A stretch of 64,000 nt of DNA from Thermogemmatispora carboxidivorans. GTDB lineage: Bacteria; Chloroflexota; Ktedonobacteria; Ktedonobacterales; Ktedonobacteraceae. The stretch is taken from the NCBI RefSeq assembly GCF_000702505.1, contig NZ_JNIM01000001.1:3224001-3288000 (forward strand), given 5' to 3'. The translations under genes were made by a program, and so were the position numbers. The notes beneath the pieces were generated by a model that was not told the origin of the DNA, did no database searches, and saw only the letters and a program-made list of their open reading frames with translations. Positions within the stretch are counted from its first letter, which is position 1. Every line of letters starts with the position of its first letter. This document shows positions 53,790 through 63,356 of this stretch, piece by piece.

Positions 53790-54626
53790 CTACTCGTCGG
53801 CCATTATAGCATACGGATCATCGGCAGCAAGGGGAGCAGTCCCTTCGTCCTGGAACCAGGCCAGCAGCTCACGCAGATGGACGACGGCCCCGACGACGAC
53901 CACCGCTGGCGCCCGTATGCCGGCCTGAGCGGCGCGCTCCGCAATTTCGGCCAGCCTGCCCTGAACGGCGCGCTGCCGGGGCAGTGTTCCCCACTCGACC
54001 ACCAGGGCCGGAGTCGTGGGGTCGAGTCCCCCGGCCTGCAGCTCAGCCGCAATCTGCGGCAGCGTCTTCACGCCCATCAAAATCACCAGTGTCCCCCCAA
54101 CACGCGCCAGCGTGCGCCAATCGACAGCGCTCACCTCAGTGCCGCGCTCCTTGTGACCGGTCACAATGGTCACCAACGAGGCCAGGCCACGATGGGTGAC
54201 TGGCACCCCCGCGTAGGCCGGCACAGCCAGAGCGGCACTGACTCCCGGCACCACCTCGAAGGGAATCCCAGCCTGCGCCAGCGCTTCCGCCTCCTCACCA
54301 CCGCGCCCAAAGACAAAGGGATCGCCACCCTTCAGACGTACCACCAGGCGCCCACAGCGGGCATGCTCGATCAGCAGGCGATTGATCTCCGCCTGGGGCA
54401 ACTGATGACAGCCCGGTTGCTTGCCAGCAAAGATCAGCTCCGCCTCGGCCCGCGCCTCCGCCAGCAGCTCAGGCGCCACCAGGCGATCGTAGATCACCAC
54501 GTCGGCGGCGCGCAGGCAGCGTAACCCCTTCATGGTAATCAGCTCGGGCGCTCCGGGGCCAGCGCCCACCAGGTAGACCTTGCCGCGCTCAAGCGCCGCC
54601 CCCAGCTGCTCCAACTTCTCGCTCAT
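53790..54626 (-). CDS. cobA: Uroporphyrinogen-III C-methyltransferase
   Basis: SUMT, about 278 residues, adding methyls at C2 and C7 of uroporphyrinogen III to make precorrin-2 for sirohaem. Marks: KVYLVGAGPGAPELITMKGLRCLRAADVVIYDRLV, RLKGGDPFVFGRGGEEAEAL and GVTVSAALAVPAYAGVPVTHRGL-type loops. No uroporphyrinogen synthase domain is fused. ATG 54626 has GAGGAAGGGGG about eight bases upstream; the longer reading to 54689 overlaps the neighbouring gene. It follows the precorrin-2 dehydrogenase gene by 16 bases, so the two are co-transcribed. Confidence 0.93.
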   Translation of the reverse strand: MSEKLEQLGAALERGKVYLVGAGPGAPELITMKGLRCLRAADVVIYDRLVAPELLAEARAEAELIFAGKQPGCHQLPQAEINRLLIEHARCGRLVVRLKGGDPFVFGRGGEEAEALAQAGIPFEVVPGVSAALAVPAYAGVPVTHRGLASLVTIVTGHKERGTEVSAVDWRTLARVGGTLVILMGVKTLPQIAAELQAGGLDPTTPALVVEWGTLPRQRAVQGRLAEIAERAAQAGIRAPAVVVVGAVVHLRELLAWFQDEGTAPLAADDPYAIMADE

Positions 54627-54642
54627 CCATCCCCCTTCCTCT

Positions 54643-55353
54643 CTAGGAGGCCAGCGAGCGGCCATCAGCGGCGCCGGCGCTCTTCTCATCGAAAGAGTGA
54701 GCTACCTCCACGCCATAGCGGCGCAGGAGCTCCGCCGTGAGAGCACGGGCCTCGGCCTCGGCACCAGCTTCCAGATGAGCCAACACCGGCGAGCGGTAGA
54801 ACTCCTGAAAGAAGGCATCGCGCTGCTCATAGGTGACTCCCTGGGTCCGCAACAGGGCCCGCGCCTCCGCGGCCAGGCGCAAGAAGGCCCCGTAAGCCGG
54901 CGAAAAGTGCTGCTCCAGTTCCTGGCGGATCAGCTTCGCCAGGCCCGGGCTCACTCCTTCCGTCGAGACCGCCACCGTCAAGGGATCGCGACGCAGAATC
55001 GAAGGTGTGATGAAATTGCAGCGCTCGGGCAGATCCACAATGTTGAGCAACTGCCCACGCTGCTGGGCCTCGCTCCAGACGGCCTCTACCAGCTCCGGCT
55101 CGCGTGTCGTGGCAATCACGACAAAAGCCCCTTCCAGATCCCCAGTCTGATAAGGGCGTCGCTGCAGCTCAAGCTGCGGGCCCAGCTCCTGCACGACCTG
55201 CCCTAGCTCCACGCACCACTCCGGAGCAATCAGACAGACCCGCGCCCCACAGGCGGCGAAGGCCCGAACCTTCTCCGCCGCAATGCGATCGCCCCCGATC
55301 ACCACCACGCGCCGCCCGCGCACATCGAGCATAATCGGGTAATAGTTCGGCAT
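54643..55353 (-). CDS. Precorrin-2 dehydrogenase / sirohydrochlorin ferrochelatase
   Basis: 236-residue CysG(B)/Met8/YlnF-type enzyme. N-terminal Rossmann NAD site (RRVVVIGGDRIAAEKVRAFAACGARVCLIAPEW), the FVVIATTREPELVEAV segment and NFITPSILRRDPLTVAVSTEGVSPGLAKLIRQELEQHF. It oxidises precorrin-2 to sirohydrochlorin and may also insert iron to yield sirohaem. The C-terminal helical domain is present. It lies upstream of cobA (16-base gap), and downstream of the sulfite reductase gene, so cofactor and apoenzyme are made together. Confidence 0.93.
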   Translation of the reverse strand: MPNYYPIMLDVRGRRVVVIGGDRIAAEKVRAFAACGARVCLIAPEWCVELGQVVQELGPQLELQRRPYQTGDLEGAFVVIATTREPELVEAVWSEAQQRGQLLNIVDLPERCNFITPSILRRDPLTVAVSTEGVSPGLAKLIRQELEQHFSPAYGAFLRLAAEARALLRTQGVTYEQRDAFFQEFYRSPVLAHLEAGAEAEARALTAELLRRYGVEVAHSFDEKSAGAADGRSLAS

Positions 55354-55482
55354 CTCGGTTGCCGTTCCTCTCTGCGCTCTCTCAGCTCTCTAACACGCTC
55401 TCTCATAAGCACAAAACAGCACAATCACCTACGCCACGTTGCCCCATCTTTCCAGCACCCGCTCCGCCCAGCAGAGTTCATA

Positions 55483-55527
55483 GACAGCGCGCCTGCTTCT
55501 CCCGCAGAGGAGCAGGCGCGCACTGTC
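55483..55527 (-). terminator. Hairpin directly after the sulfite reductase stop
   Basis: GCGCGCCTGCT (55487-55497) pairs AGCAGGCGCGC (55511-55521) with an outer GACAG/CTGTC pair, directly after the sulfite reductase stop. No U-run follows, so partial termination or RNA processing is likely. Confidence 0.45.
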
Positions 55528-57312
55528 TCAATGCAAGCCACTCGGCTCGCGTTCACTGAGGGTCAAGGCCCGCTGACGCAGATACTCCACCCCGACGCGC
55601 TGGCAGTAATCGCCGAAGGTCTCGCCGGGAGCACGCTCATCGCGCCAGAGCACCAACAGCGGGCGAAGAGTAGCCGGGATTTCCCGCAAAGGTACCGAGG
55701 CGGCGTAGAGGGTCGTCAGACGCGTATTCTCCCAATCGCCGCCGACGTAGATATTGTAGAGGTCCTTCGAGCGGCCCACAAAGCCGATATCACCCATATA
55801 GGGACGGGCACAGCCATTGGGGCAGCCGCTCATACGCAGACTGAGGCGCTCAGCAGCGAGGCCCAGCTCCTCCAGCTGGTGCCCGATCTCGTCCACCACG
55901 CCGGGCAGAGCGCGCTCAGCCTCAGCCACCGCCAGCCCACAGGTCGGCAAGGCCGGGCAGGCCATCGCATAGCGCTTCACCCCCAGCTTCGTGGGGTCCG
56001 TCTCGATGCCATACTCGCGGAGCAAGGTCTCCAGCGGCTCACGCTGCTCCGCCGTCAGATCGGTCAGCAGGATATTCTGCTGTCCGGTTAAACGGATACC
56101 AGGGCGGAAGGTCTCGATCGCCCGCCGTAGGCCGGTGCGCAACTGGCAGGACTCGCTATCGCGCACTCGCCCATTCTCTACATAAATCCCCAGGAACCAG
56201 CGCCCATCTCCCTGCTCATGCCAGCCCAGATGATCATCGACTCCCTCCCAGTGGAGAGGATGAGGATCAGCCACCGCATGGCCCAGACGCCGCTCTAACT
56301 CAGCGCGGAACCACTCGATGCCCCGCTCCTCGACCACATATTTCATGCGCGCATGCTTGCGGTTCTGGCGATCGCCATAGTCGCGCTGGATCATCACAAT
56401 GGTCTCCACCACCGATAGGGTCTTAGGCGCCGGCACAAAGCAGAGCGGCGTCCCCAGGCGAGGGAAGGTCTCAGCCTTGCCGTGGGTCATCCCCATGCCA
56501 CCGCCCACCAGGACCGTAAAGCCGGCCAGCTCACCGCCATCATCCAGCTCTGCCACCAGTCCAATATCCTGGGTGTAGACATCGATACAGTTATCGCCCG
56601 GAAAAGCCACACCGATCTTGAACTTGCGCGGCAAATAGGTCGGCCCGTAGATCGGCTCCACCGTCTCCTCATCGTCCGGCGCCCCCACCGTCTGGACATG
56701 CTGCCCATCGATCCAGATCTCATGATAGGCCCGGCTGCGCGGCGCCAGATGACGAGCGATCTGCCGCGCCACCTCCTGTACTTGCGCCTGGGCCCGATTG
56801 CGCGCCGGCGCCGGACAGGCCATCACGTTGCGGTTCACGTCGCCACAGGCCGCCAGCGTCGAGAGCAGCGCCTCATTGATGGCGCGGATCGTCGCGCGCA
56901 GATCGTGTTTCAGAACTCCATGCAGCTGAATACCCTGGCGCGTCGTGAAGCGTAAGGTTCCATTGGCATAGCGGCCCGCCAGATCATCTTCGACCAGATA
57001 TTGCTCGGCGGTCAATGCGCCCCCCGGAATACGCGAGCGGACCATGAATTGATAAGCCTTTTCCTCACCCGCGGCCTTACGCGCCTGACGCAGGTCACGG
57101 TTCTCCTGCTGATAGATTCCATGAAATTTGATGAGCTGGACCTGCGCCTCGCTGAAGTGCGTGCCGTCCTGAGCCAGCTCCTCGGCAATCGCCCCACGCA
57201 GATACTGGCTCTCAGCCTTGACGCGCTCTACCTTGCTGCCGCCGCCGACTCCCAGACTCAGGAGATTGTTACCAGCGGAAGAAGGGGTCTGATGCTCTTG
57301 CTCGGTCGCCAT
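55528..57312 (-). CDS. Ferredoxin-type sulfite/nitrite reductase (sirohaem-[4Fe-4S])
   Basis: 594-residue assimilatory reductase with the two nitrite/sulfite-reductase ferredoxin-like half domains. Cluster and sirohaem Cys are visible: MACPALPTCGLA and SGCPNGCARPYMGDIGFVG. Early the frame has RLTRQGIQ-like FTTRQGIQLHGVLKHDL, as in SirA/NirA. The genomic link with sirohaem synthesis supports sulfite reduction, but NirA cannot be excluded from sequence alone. ATG 57312 has a GAGGACTGAGG site and a strong promoter at 57364-57392. It reduces sulfite by six electrons to sulfide, with ferredoxin as donor. Confidence 0.92.
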   Translation of the reverse strand: MATEQEHQTPSSAGNNLLSLGVGGGSKVERVKAESQYLRGAIAEELAQDGTHFSEAQVQLIKFHGIYQQENRDLRQARKAAGEEKAYQFMVRSRIPGGALTAEQYLVEDDLAGRYANGTLRFTTRQGIQLHGVLKHDLRATIRAINEALLSTLAACGDVNRNVMACPAPARNRAQAQVQEVARQIARHLAPRSRAYHEIWIDGQHVQTVGAPDDEETVEPIYGPTYLPRKFKIGVAFPGDNCIDVYTQDIGLVAELDDGGELAGFTVLVGGGMGMTHGKAETFPRLGTPLCFVPAPKTLSVVETIVMIQRDYGDRQNRKHARMKYVVEERGIEWFRAELERRLGHAVADPHPLHWEGVDDHLGWHEQGDGRWFLGIYVENGRVRDSESCQLRTGLRRAIETFRPGIRLTGQQNILLTDLTAEQREPLETLLREYGIETDPTKLGVKRYAMACPALPTCGLAVAEAERALPGVVDEIGHQLEELGLAAERLSLRMSGCPNGCARPYMGDIGFVGRSKDLYNIYVGGDWENTRLTTLYAASVPLREIPATLRPLLVLWRDERAPGETFGDYCQRVGVEYLRQRALTLSEREPSGLH

Positions 57313-57326
57313 ACCTCAGTCCTCAA

Positions 57327-57347
57327 AGTTGACATAATGGATCAACT
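57327..57347. promoter_or_regulatory. Candidate operator in the sulfite reductase leader
   Basis: AGTTGA (57327-57332) and TCAACT (57342-57347) are complementary around nine bases, lying within the first 30 bases of the predicted transcript. It may be a repressor site for sulfur-responsive control. Confidence 0.45.
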
Positions 57348-57363
57348 ATAGCAACTATTAATT

Positions 57364-57392
57364 AACATACGATACAGAGCACTGTTTGTCAA
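57364..57392 (-). promoter_or_regulatory. Strong sigma70-type promoter of the sulfite reductase gene
   Basis: Minus strand: TTGACA (57392-57387), 17-base spacer, TATGTT (57369-57364), giving transcription from about 57357, some 45 bases before the ATG. Confidence 0.7.
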
Positions 57393-57548
57393 TAGGCGCA
57401 CCAGAGCAACGGCGCAGGGGGCCGAGGGAGAGCACGGCCCGAAGGGAGCTGGCGACGGCGGCAGCGAAGCCAGAGAGGGCCAGGTCAGGCGAGACCATGC
57501 GCGCGCTTCAGAGCGCAGCGCAGTCCACGGCGCCGGTACAAACAACAA

Positions 57549-57580
57549 GCGGGCCAGTGGGGAGGTCCCCAGTGACCCGC
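57549..57580 (-). terminator. Terminator after GH15 gene
   Basis: Nested stems with a tight two-base loop (GGGGACCTCCCC) inside GCGGG/CCCGC, followed on the minus strand by TTGTTTGT. Confidence 0.55.
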
Positions 57581-57805
57581 GTACAGAGACAGCTCATCTT
57601 GGGTACGGCATCCTGCCGCAGCGGCAAGAAGGCGACCTTGTCCTTCCTGCCAGCTGGTCGGCTGAGCACTGACGCTGACGCTTGCAGAGTAAGCAAGCGG
57701 GCGAGTGAGTAAGCGAGGGAGGAGCGACGGAGACAAAGGGCGGGAGACTCCGCTAGCTCCTCTCTCTTCAACTGCTACCGGTCGAGCGTCCGCCTGTAGG
57801 CGTGC

Positions 57806-59818
57806 TCACTCGTCGGTCTTCTTCTGCAACTGGATGGCGGCGATCACCGGCTGCGTGCAGCGATCGCGTTCAGCCAGACGCTGTTCTGCCTTATAAAGAT
57901 TATAAGCGCTATTGATAAGAGCGATATGAGTAAAAGCCTGGGGATAATTGCCCAGAGCCACGCGATTGCGCGAATCGATCTCCTCCGAGAAGAGGCCGAG
58001 ATTCCCGCCATAGGTCAGCAAGCGTTCGAAGAGCGAGCGCGCCTCATCGAGGCGGCCCTGCATGGCCAGATTATCGATCAGCCAGCAGGTACAGATCGTA
58101 AACGTACCCTCCTGGCCGGGCAAGCCATCCTCCGACAGGTAGCGGTAGACGAAGCCATGCTCATCCGTGAGCTGCTCCATAATGCGATCGACCGTTGAGC
58201 GCATCCGAGGGTCGTCGGCAGGGATGAAGCCGATCAGCGGCAGGAGCAGATTGGAGGCATCAAGGGCCGTGCTCGCATATGATTGGGTGAACGCACCGAT
58301 CTCGGTATTATAGCCGTGGGCCAGCACATCCGCCCGAATCTGATCGCGCACGCGGTACCAGCGCAAGAGATCAGCCTCCAGATGGAGCTGCTCAGCGGCG
58401 CGGATGCCGCGGTCCAGGGCGACCCAACACATGACCTTCGAATACACATAGTGGCGAGGCTCGCCGCGCATTTCCCAGATGCCGCGGTCCGGCTCATGCC
58501 AGTGGGCACAGACGTAGTCGACCAGCGAGCGCAGCATTTCCCACAGGGGGCCTTCCAGCTTCTCGCCGTAGCGTTCGAAGCCACCGCGACGGCGGTAGAG
58601 ATGGATGCAATCCAGGATCTCGCCGAAGACATCCATCTGCTTCTGATCGGCAGCGGCGTTGCCGATGCGCACCGGGCGCGAGCCACAGTAGCCCTCCAGA
58701 TGTGGCAGCTCCTGCTCCGGCAACTCGCGCTCGCCACGGATGCCGTACATCACCTGCAGATCCTCGCCGTTAGAATACGACAGGCGGCGCAGCCAGTAGG
58801 TAAAGGCGCGGGCCTCATCGGTAAAGCCGAGAACGAGCAGGGCATAGAGCGTAAAGGCAGCGTCGCGCAGCCAGGTAAAGCGATAGTCCCAGTTGCGCAC
58901 GCCTCCGATCTCCTCTGGCAGCGACGTTGTGGGTGCGGCCACCAGGGCGCCAGTTGGCGCATAGGTCATCATCTTCAGCACTAGGGCGCTGCGCCGAACC
59001 CATTCGGCATATGGGCCATCGTAGTTGATTCCCGAGATCCAGCGTCGCCAGCAATGCAACGTATGGGCCAGCTCCGCGGTAAAATCGCGCTGGAGCAGCT
59101 CCTGCTCCACCAGCTTCCGTGCCGCGCGCAGGCTGCGCCCCATACCGATCGCAAAGATCAGCCGCTCGCCCTCGCGCAGCGTGGCTTGCGCCACCAGAGC
59201 GGGATGGAGGGTCTCCGGCTCCTCCCCCTCGTCCGGCACGATCTCCAGGGAGAAGCCCGGCAGCCGATAGGCCCCAATGATCGCCAGCCCAATATGCTGC
59301 TGGCCATCCGAGATCACCGCCCCCGTAGCATCGGGCAGCAGCTCGATCTGGCTCGTCGTCGCTCCATAGCTGGGCGTCGCCTTCAGGGTTACCGTAATCG
59401 GCAGCTCTCCATGCGTGCATTCCACAATGCGCACCAGGCTATGGCACGAGCCGTCCTCATACGACCAGGTATTGTTATTCAAGCCGCGGTAGGGCCAGGC
59501 CTCCAGCGACTCCACCGGCATGAAGTCGGTGAGCACGATCTCTCCGCCAATGCTTGTAAAGCGCGTCTGCAGCACATTGCTATCGCGAAGATAGCGCTGA
59601 ACTCCAGGAATCGTGTTATCGGTCGGGGCAATCTGGAAAAAGCCGCCACGCCTCGCATCGAGCAGCCGACAGAAAATGGCCGGGCTGTCAAAATCGGGCA
59701 GGCAGGCCCAGTCTACCGAACCATCCGGCGCTATCAGCACAGCTGAATGACAGTCTCCGATGACTCCATACGCTCCGATGGGCTGATAAGAGCGATTTTT
59801 GGTGTTCAACCCAACCAT
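57806..59818 (-). CDS. GH15-family glucan/trehalose hydrolase
   Basis: 670-residue glycoside hydrolase family 15 enzyme of the bacterial GH15-like trehalase/glucoamylase group. N-terminal IGAYGVIGDCHSAVLIAPDGSVDWACLPDFDSPAIFCRLLD, then a beta-sandwich, then the (alpha/alpha)6 barrel with TTSLPEEIGGVRNWDYRFTWLRDAAFTLYALLVLGF, carrying the catalytic glutamate region. The C-terminal repeats DGLPGQEGTFTICTCWLIDNLAMQGRLDEA and the closing FSEEIDSRNRVALGNYPQAFTHIALINSAYNL are conserved. No signal peptide, so cytoplasmic. Substrate may be trehalose (common in actinobacteria and mycobacteria) or maltodextrins; not resolvable. Confidence 0.93.
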   Translation of the reverse strand: MVGLNTKNRSYQPIGAYGVIGDCHSAVLIAPDGSVDWACLPDFDSPAIFCRLLDARRGGFFQIAPTDNTIPGVQRYLRDSNVLQTRFTSIGGEIVLTDFMPVESLEAWPYRGLNNNTWSYEDGSCHSLVRIVECTHGELPITVTLKATPSYGATTSQIELLPDATGAVISDGQQHIGLAIIGAYRLPGFSLEIVPDEGEEPETLHPALVAQATLREGERLIFAIGMGRSLRAARKLVEQELLQRDFTAELAHTLHCWRRWISGINYDGPYAEWVRRSALVLKMMTYAPTGALVAAPTTSLPEEIGGVRNWDYRFTWLRDAAFTLYALLVLGFTDEARAFTYWLRRLSYSNGEDLQVMYGIRGERELPEQELPHLEGYCGSRPVRIGNAAADQKQMDVFGEILDCIHLYRRRGGFERYGEKLEGPLWEMLRSLVDYVCAHWHEPDRGIWEMRGEPRHYVYSKVMCWVALDRGIRAAEQLHLEADLLRWYRVRDQIRADVLAHGYNTEIGAFTQSYASTALDASNLLLPLIGFIPADDPRMRSTVDRIMEQLTDEHGFVYRYLSEDGLPGQEGTFTICTCWLIDNLAMQGRLDEARSLFERLLTYGGNLGLFSEEIDSRNRVALGNYPQAFTHIALINSAYNLYKAEQRLAERDRCTQPVIAAIQLQKKTDE

Positions 59819-60780
59819 AGCACGAATCTTCCCTTTAGTGAGCTAAACTCTTGCTTTTAACAGCTCCTTCCGAAAAGAACCGGGCTTGCCGAGCCTTCTG
59901 CGGGGCTCCCAGGTTCCTTCCTCTGTGGGGCTCTTCCCCACTGAAGCCGGCTCCTTCTCCGGCCCCTTTTGTGAAGAGGACGGAGCAGAACCCTCTCTGG
60001 TAACAAGATATCAGCATAACCCTAAAAATGGGGGAAGAGCCGGTTTCCCCTCCCCTGCTTTGGCAGAGGAGAGATCGCCTGGAGAAAAAAAGATTCCCTT
60101 TCCCCTTTACTTCTAAAGACCGCTGGCCCCGCTCCTTTCTGACAGCCCCGCCTCTTGCCAGCTCCTTCTGGCTATCCTTCTCTCGCCACCTGCCCCCTCA
60201 CTCTTCTAGACTCCCTTGCCCATCCCCCTGTCCTGGCGGCGGCCCTCCCCTCCGCCCCGCGGACAGCAGCGCTAGCCTCGCGTGGCCACCGCCGTGGTAG
60301 CGCCGGGGCTACTCCTACATGTGGTGAGAACGGAAGAAAAGCGCTGAGGTAACGACGACCAACAATTGTGGGCTGCCTTCCTTCTGCGCTGCTCTCATTC
60401 CCACCTGCCACTGCCTCCTCCACCGCCTACTCTTTAGAAAGAAAAAACCGGCCATTTTATTTCTTCACCACGCCTTCGCCGGCGGCTGCTCTCCTCAACA
60501 GCTCCCCCTCAAGCCAGCCGCCCCCGCTCTCGCCATCGTGCCAAAATAAAGAAAGGAGGGATGGATGGGGTATCTCATCCATCCCGCCATTGCTGACCGG
60601 TACAGGCATCATTCTAATCGCATTCGGGCCTGCTGTCAAATAGCCTGGGCCTCCTTTCCCCCGGTCCGGCTATTCGCTCGCACGCCCTCTGCCTTCAAGG
60701 GCAATCAAAAACTGCTTAGCTTAGCCCAGTAGTTGGGCAGTACCCAGGACTTTTTGGGGGAGGGTTCTCGCCTGGCGCGC
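59819..60780. other. 962-base noncoding tract with stacked hairpins
   Basis: No gene supported. On the minus strand, upstream of GH15, several hairpins occur: GTGGGG...CCCCAC with a short loop, GAACC...GGTTC, and GGGGAA (60050-60045), ACCGGCTC, TTCCCC (60036-60031) followed by CATTTTTAG, like an intrinsic terminator. At 60558-60585, GGGATGGATG pairs CATCCATCCC. The stretch nearest hemB (60700-60770) likely contains the hemB transcript terminator (GCCCA/TGGGC-type pairs). I recognise no riboswitch class. Confidence 0.5.
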
Positions 60781-61761
60781 TCAGCCCTCCCGCAGCCAGC
60801 GCGCTACATCGGGTGCAAAATAGGTGATGATGATGTCGGCGCCAGCCCGGCGAATGCCGGTTAAGACTTCCATCACGATGCGCCGCTCTTCCAGCCAGCC
60901 CTGCTGAGCCGCCGCCTTGATCATGGCATATTCTCCGCTGACATTGTAGGCCGCCAGCGGTAGATCGCAGTGCTCGCGCACGCGCCGGATGACGTCAAGA
61001 TAGGCCAGAGCCGGCTTGACCATGACGATGTCGGCCCCCTCGGCAATGTCCAGCTCGACCTCGCGCAAGGCCTCGCGCACGTTGGCCGGGTCCATCTGAT
61101 AAGAGCGACGATCCCCAAATTGGGGAGCCGACTCGGCGGCTTCGCGGAAGGGGCCGTAGAAGCCAGAAGCATATTTGGCTGAGTAGGCCATGATCGGCGT
61201 CTGGGCAAAACCTCGCTCATCGAGCAGATGTCGAATGGCGCCAACACGCCCATCCATCATGTCCGAAGGAGCAACGATATCGGCGCCGGCTTCGACATGC
61301 GAGAGGGCCATACGCGCCAACAGCTCCAGCGAGGGATCGTTTTGCACTTCGCCACCGGCAATCAGGCCGCAGTGACCGTGGCTGGTATACTCGCAGAGAC
61401 AAACGTCGGTCACGACCAGCAGATCCGGCACCGCAGTCTTGATGCGCTGGATAGCCCGCTGGATGATGCCCTCGGGATGGTACGCCTGCGAGCCTTGCTC
61501 ATCCTTGGTGGCGGGAATGCCAAAGAGCAGAACAGCGGGAATGCCCAGAGTCGCCACTCGCTCAGCCTCGCCCGCCACCTGCTCCAGCGGCCACTGTACC
61601 ACGCCCGGCATGGAAGCGATCGGACGCGGCTCGCTGATGCCCTCGGCGATAAAGAGTGGATAGATCAATTGCTCAACTGCAAGATGGGTCTCACGCACCA
61701 GCCCGCGTAGGCGCTCCGTCCGGCGCGTGCGCCGCAGGCGTGTGATGGGGAACTGACTCAT
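60781..61761 (-). CDS. hemB: Delta-aminolevulinic acid dehydratase (porphobilinogen synthase)
   Basis: 326-residue HemB condensing two 5-aminolevulinate to porphobilinogen. [14 protein letters not shown] marks the zinc-binding (CxCx8C) type. Schiff-base Lys motifs are [18 protein letters not shown] and [18 protein letters not shown] 61761 is selected because AAGGAG lies about ten bases upstream; the frame before it is Lys/Glu-rich from a CTTT microsatellite (61827-61850 on the plus strand) and not translated. It follows hemL by 135 bases on the same strand. Confidence 0.95.
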   Translation of the reverse strand: MSQFPITRLRRTRRTERLRGLVRETHLAVEQLIYPLFIAEGISEPRPIASMPGVVQWPLEQVAGEAERVATLGIPAVLLFGIPATKDEQGSQAYHPEGIIQRAIQRIKTAVPDLLVVTDVCLCEYTSHGHCGLIAGGEVQNDPSLELLARMALSHVEAGADIVAPSDMMDGRVGAIRHLLDERGFAQTPIMAYSAKYASGFYGPFREAAESAPQFGDRRSYQMDPANVREALREVELDIAEGADIVMVKPALAYLDVIRRVREHCDLPLAAYNVSGEYAMIKAAAQQGWLEERRIVMEVLTGIRRAGADIIITYFAPDVARWLREG

Positions 61762-61826
61762 GCCATCGCGCTCCTTTCCTCCTTCCTGCCTCTCTTCCTT
61801 GCTTTCTCCCTTCCCTCTCTCTTTCT

Positions 61827-61850
61827 CTTTCTTTCTTTCTTTCTTTCTTT
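61827..61850. repeat. CTTT microsatellite in the hemL-hemB intergenic leader
   Basis: Six uninterrupted CTTT units (GAAA-type on the transcribed strand) within a longer pyrimidine tract, 66 bases upstream of the hemB start. Confidence 0.85.
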
Positions 61851-61896
61851 CCTCACCCCTTCCTTTGGCCTCTAGAGCTCCAGCCCCCACCCTTGG

Positions 61897-63246
61897 TTAG
61901 GGCCGCGAGCTGGAGCTGGCATCGTTTCTTGCCACGACCCGCAGCGCCTGTGCAATGGCATGCAAGGTCTCTTCAAGCATGGCATCGCTGTGAGCCAGCG
62001 AGAGGAAACAGGTCTCAAACTGCGAAGGTGGGAAGTAGATGCCACGCTCTAAAAGGGCCCAGAAGAAGCGCGCGTAGCGCTCGCTGTCGGCATTTCTGGC
62101 CGCAGCATAGTCGCGCACCGGCTCCGCGCTGAAGAAGAGGCAGAAGAGCGAGGCCAAACGTACGACCTGTATTGGCAGCCCAGAGGCCTCCACCGCCGCG
62201 CGCAGACCCTCCTCCAGCAGCGCCCCCTTGCGCTCTAGCTCCTCGTAGCAGCCGGGCTTTTGCAACTCTTTGAGGGTCGCGATGCCAGCAGCCATAGCCA
62301 GGGGGTTACCGGAAAGGGTCCCTGCCTGATAAACCGGCCCCAGCGGGGCGACCAGCTCCATGATAGCACGCTTTCCACCGTAGGCTCCCACCGGCAGACC
62401 GCCGCCGATGATCTTGCCAAAGCAGGTCAGGTCAGGCAGAATGGCCGTGCGCGCCTGCATGCCCCCCAAGGCTACGCGGAAGCCCGTAATCACCTCGTCA
62501 AAGATCAAGACGGCCCCGTACTGGGTGGTCAGACGACGCAGCGTCTCTAGAAAGCCGGCTTGAGGCAGCACCAGGCCCATATTGGCCGCCACCGGCTCTA
62601 CGATCACCGCCGCAATCTCCTCGGGATAGCGCTGAAAGGCTTCCTCAACGGCAGCGCTGTCGTTGTAGGGCAGGCTGATCGTGTGAGCCGTCGCCTCTGC
62701 CGGCACCCCAGCGCTGCCGGGCAGGCCCAGCGTGGCCACGCCCGAGCCAGCCTGCACCAGCAAGAGGTCGGCATGGCCATGATAGCAACCATCAAACTTA
62801 ATGACCTTGGAACGCCCCGTATAGGCGCGGGCCAGGCGCAGCGCGCTCATGGTGGCCTCCGTGCCCGAGTTAACGAAGCGCACCAGTTCAACTGAAGGGA
62901 CGCTTTCCACTACCAGACGGGCCAGCTCGTTCTCGGCCTCGGTCGGCGCCCCAAAGCTAAAGCCGCGCCGCGCCGCCCGGGTCACCGCCTCGACTACCGC
63001 AGGATGGGCATGACCCAAAATCAGCGGCCCCCAGGAGCCAACGTAATCCAGATAGTGGTTGCCATCAACATCATAGAGATGGGCCCCCTCACCACGCTCG
63101 ATAAAGACTGGCTCCCCTCCCACAGCGCGGAAGGCCCGCACCGGACTGTTGACCCCCCCAGGCATGAGGCTCTGAGCCTCACGGTAGAGGGCCCGCGACC
63201 ATTCTCGTCCCGCCTTTTTGCCTGACTGTTGCCGCTCCGTTTGCAT
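61897..63246 (-). CDS. hemL: Glutamate-1-semialdehyde 2,1-aminomutase
   Basis: 449-residue PLP enzyme of the class III aminotransferase fold making 5-aminolevulinate from glutamate-1-semialdehyde (C5 pathway). Motifs: [37 protein letters not shown] early, the PLP Lys in [19 protein letters not shown], and [17 protein letters not shown]. The conserved sequences distinguish it from general ornithine-type aminotransferases. It sits between hemQ and hemB in the same direction, so the haem branch is an operon or close cluster. Confidence 0.95.
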   Translation of the reverse strand: MQTERQQSGKKAGREWSRALYREAQSLMPGGVNSPVRAFRAVGGEPVFIERGEGAHLYDVDGNHYLDYVGSWGPLILGHAHPAVVEAVTRAARRGFSFGAPTEAENELARLVVESVPSVELVRFVNSGTEATMSALRLARAYTGRSKVIKFDGCYHGHADLLLVQAGSGVATLGLPGSAGVPAEATAHTISLPYNDSAAVEEAFQRYPEEIAAVIVEPVAANMGLVLPQAGFLETLRRLTTQYGAVLIFDEVITGFRVALGGMQARTAILPDLTCFGKIIGGGLPVGAYGGKRAIMELVAPLGPVYQAGTLSGNPLAMAAGIATLKELQKPGCYEELERKGALLEEGLRAAVEASGLPIQVVRLASLFCLFFSAEPVRDYAAARNADSERYARFFWALLERGIYFPPSQFETCFLSLAHSDAMLEETLHAIAQALRVVARNDASSSSRP

Positions 63247-63356
63247 CGCCAGCTCCTTCTATAGATCCATACTCGCCCGTACTCATCTCGCCCCTCTATT
63301 GCTCCATCCAGGCTGCTGCCTGCCCAGGCCCCCAGTCAGTCAGCCAGCTCTTGGGA

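Larger units (their letters stand above)
57348..57805. other. 458-base region between sulfite reductase promoter and GH15 gene
   Basis: No gene. Left part holds the promoter above. At 57549-57580 the minus strand can fold GCGGG...CCCGC with an inner TGGGGA/TCCCCA stem followed by TTGTTTGT: a likely terminator for the GH15 gene. Confidence 0.5.

Noticed and set aside
60000..60120. Riboswitch upstream of GH15
   Set aside because: Several stems are present, but none of the known aptamer consensus motifs I checked (TPP, SAM, glycine, FMN, cobalamin) matched.
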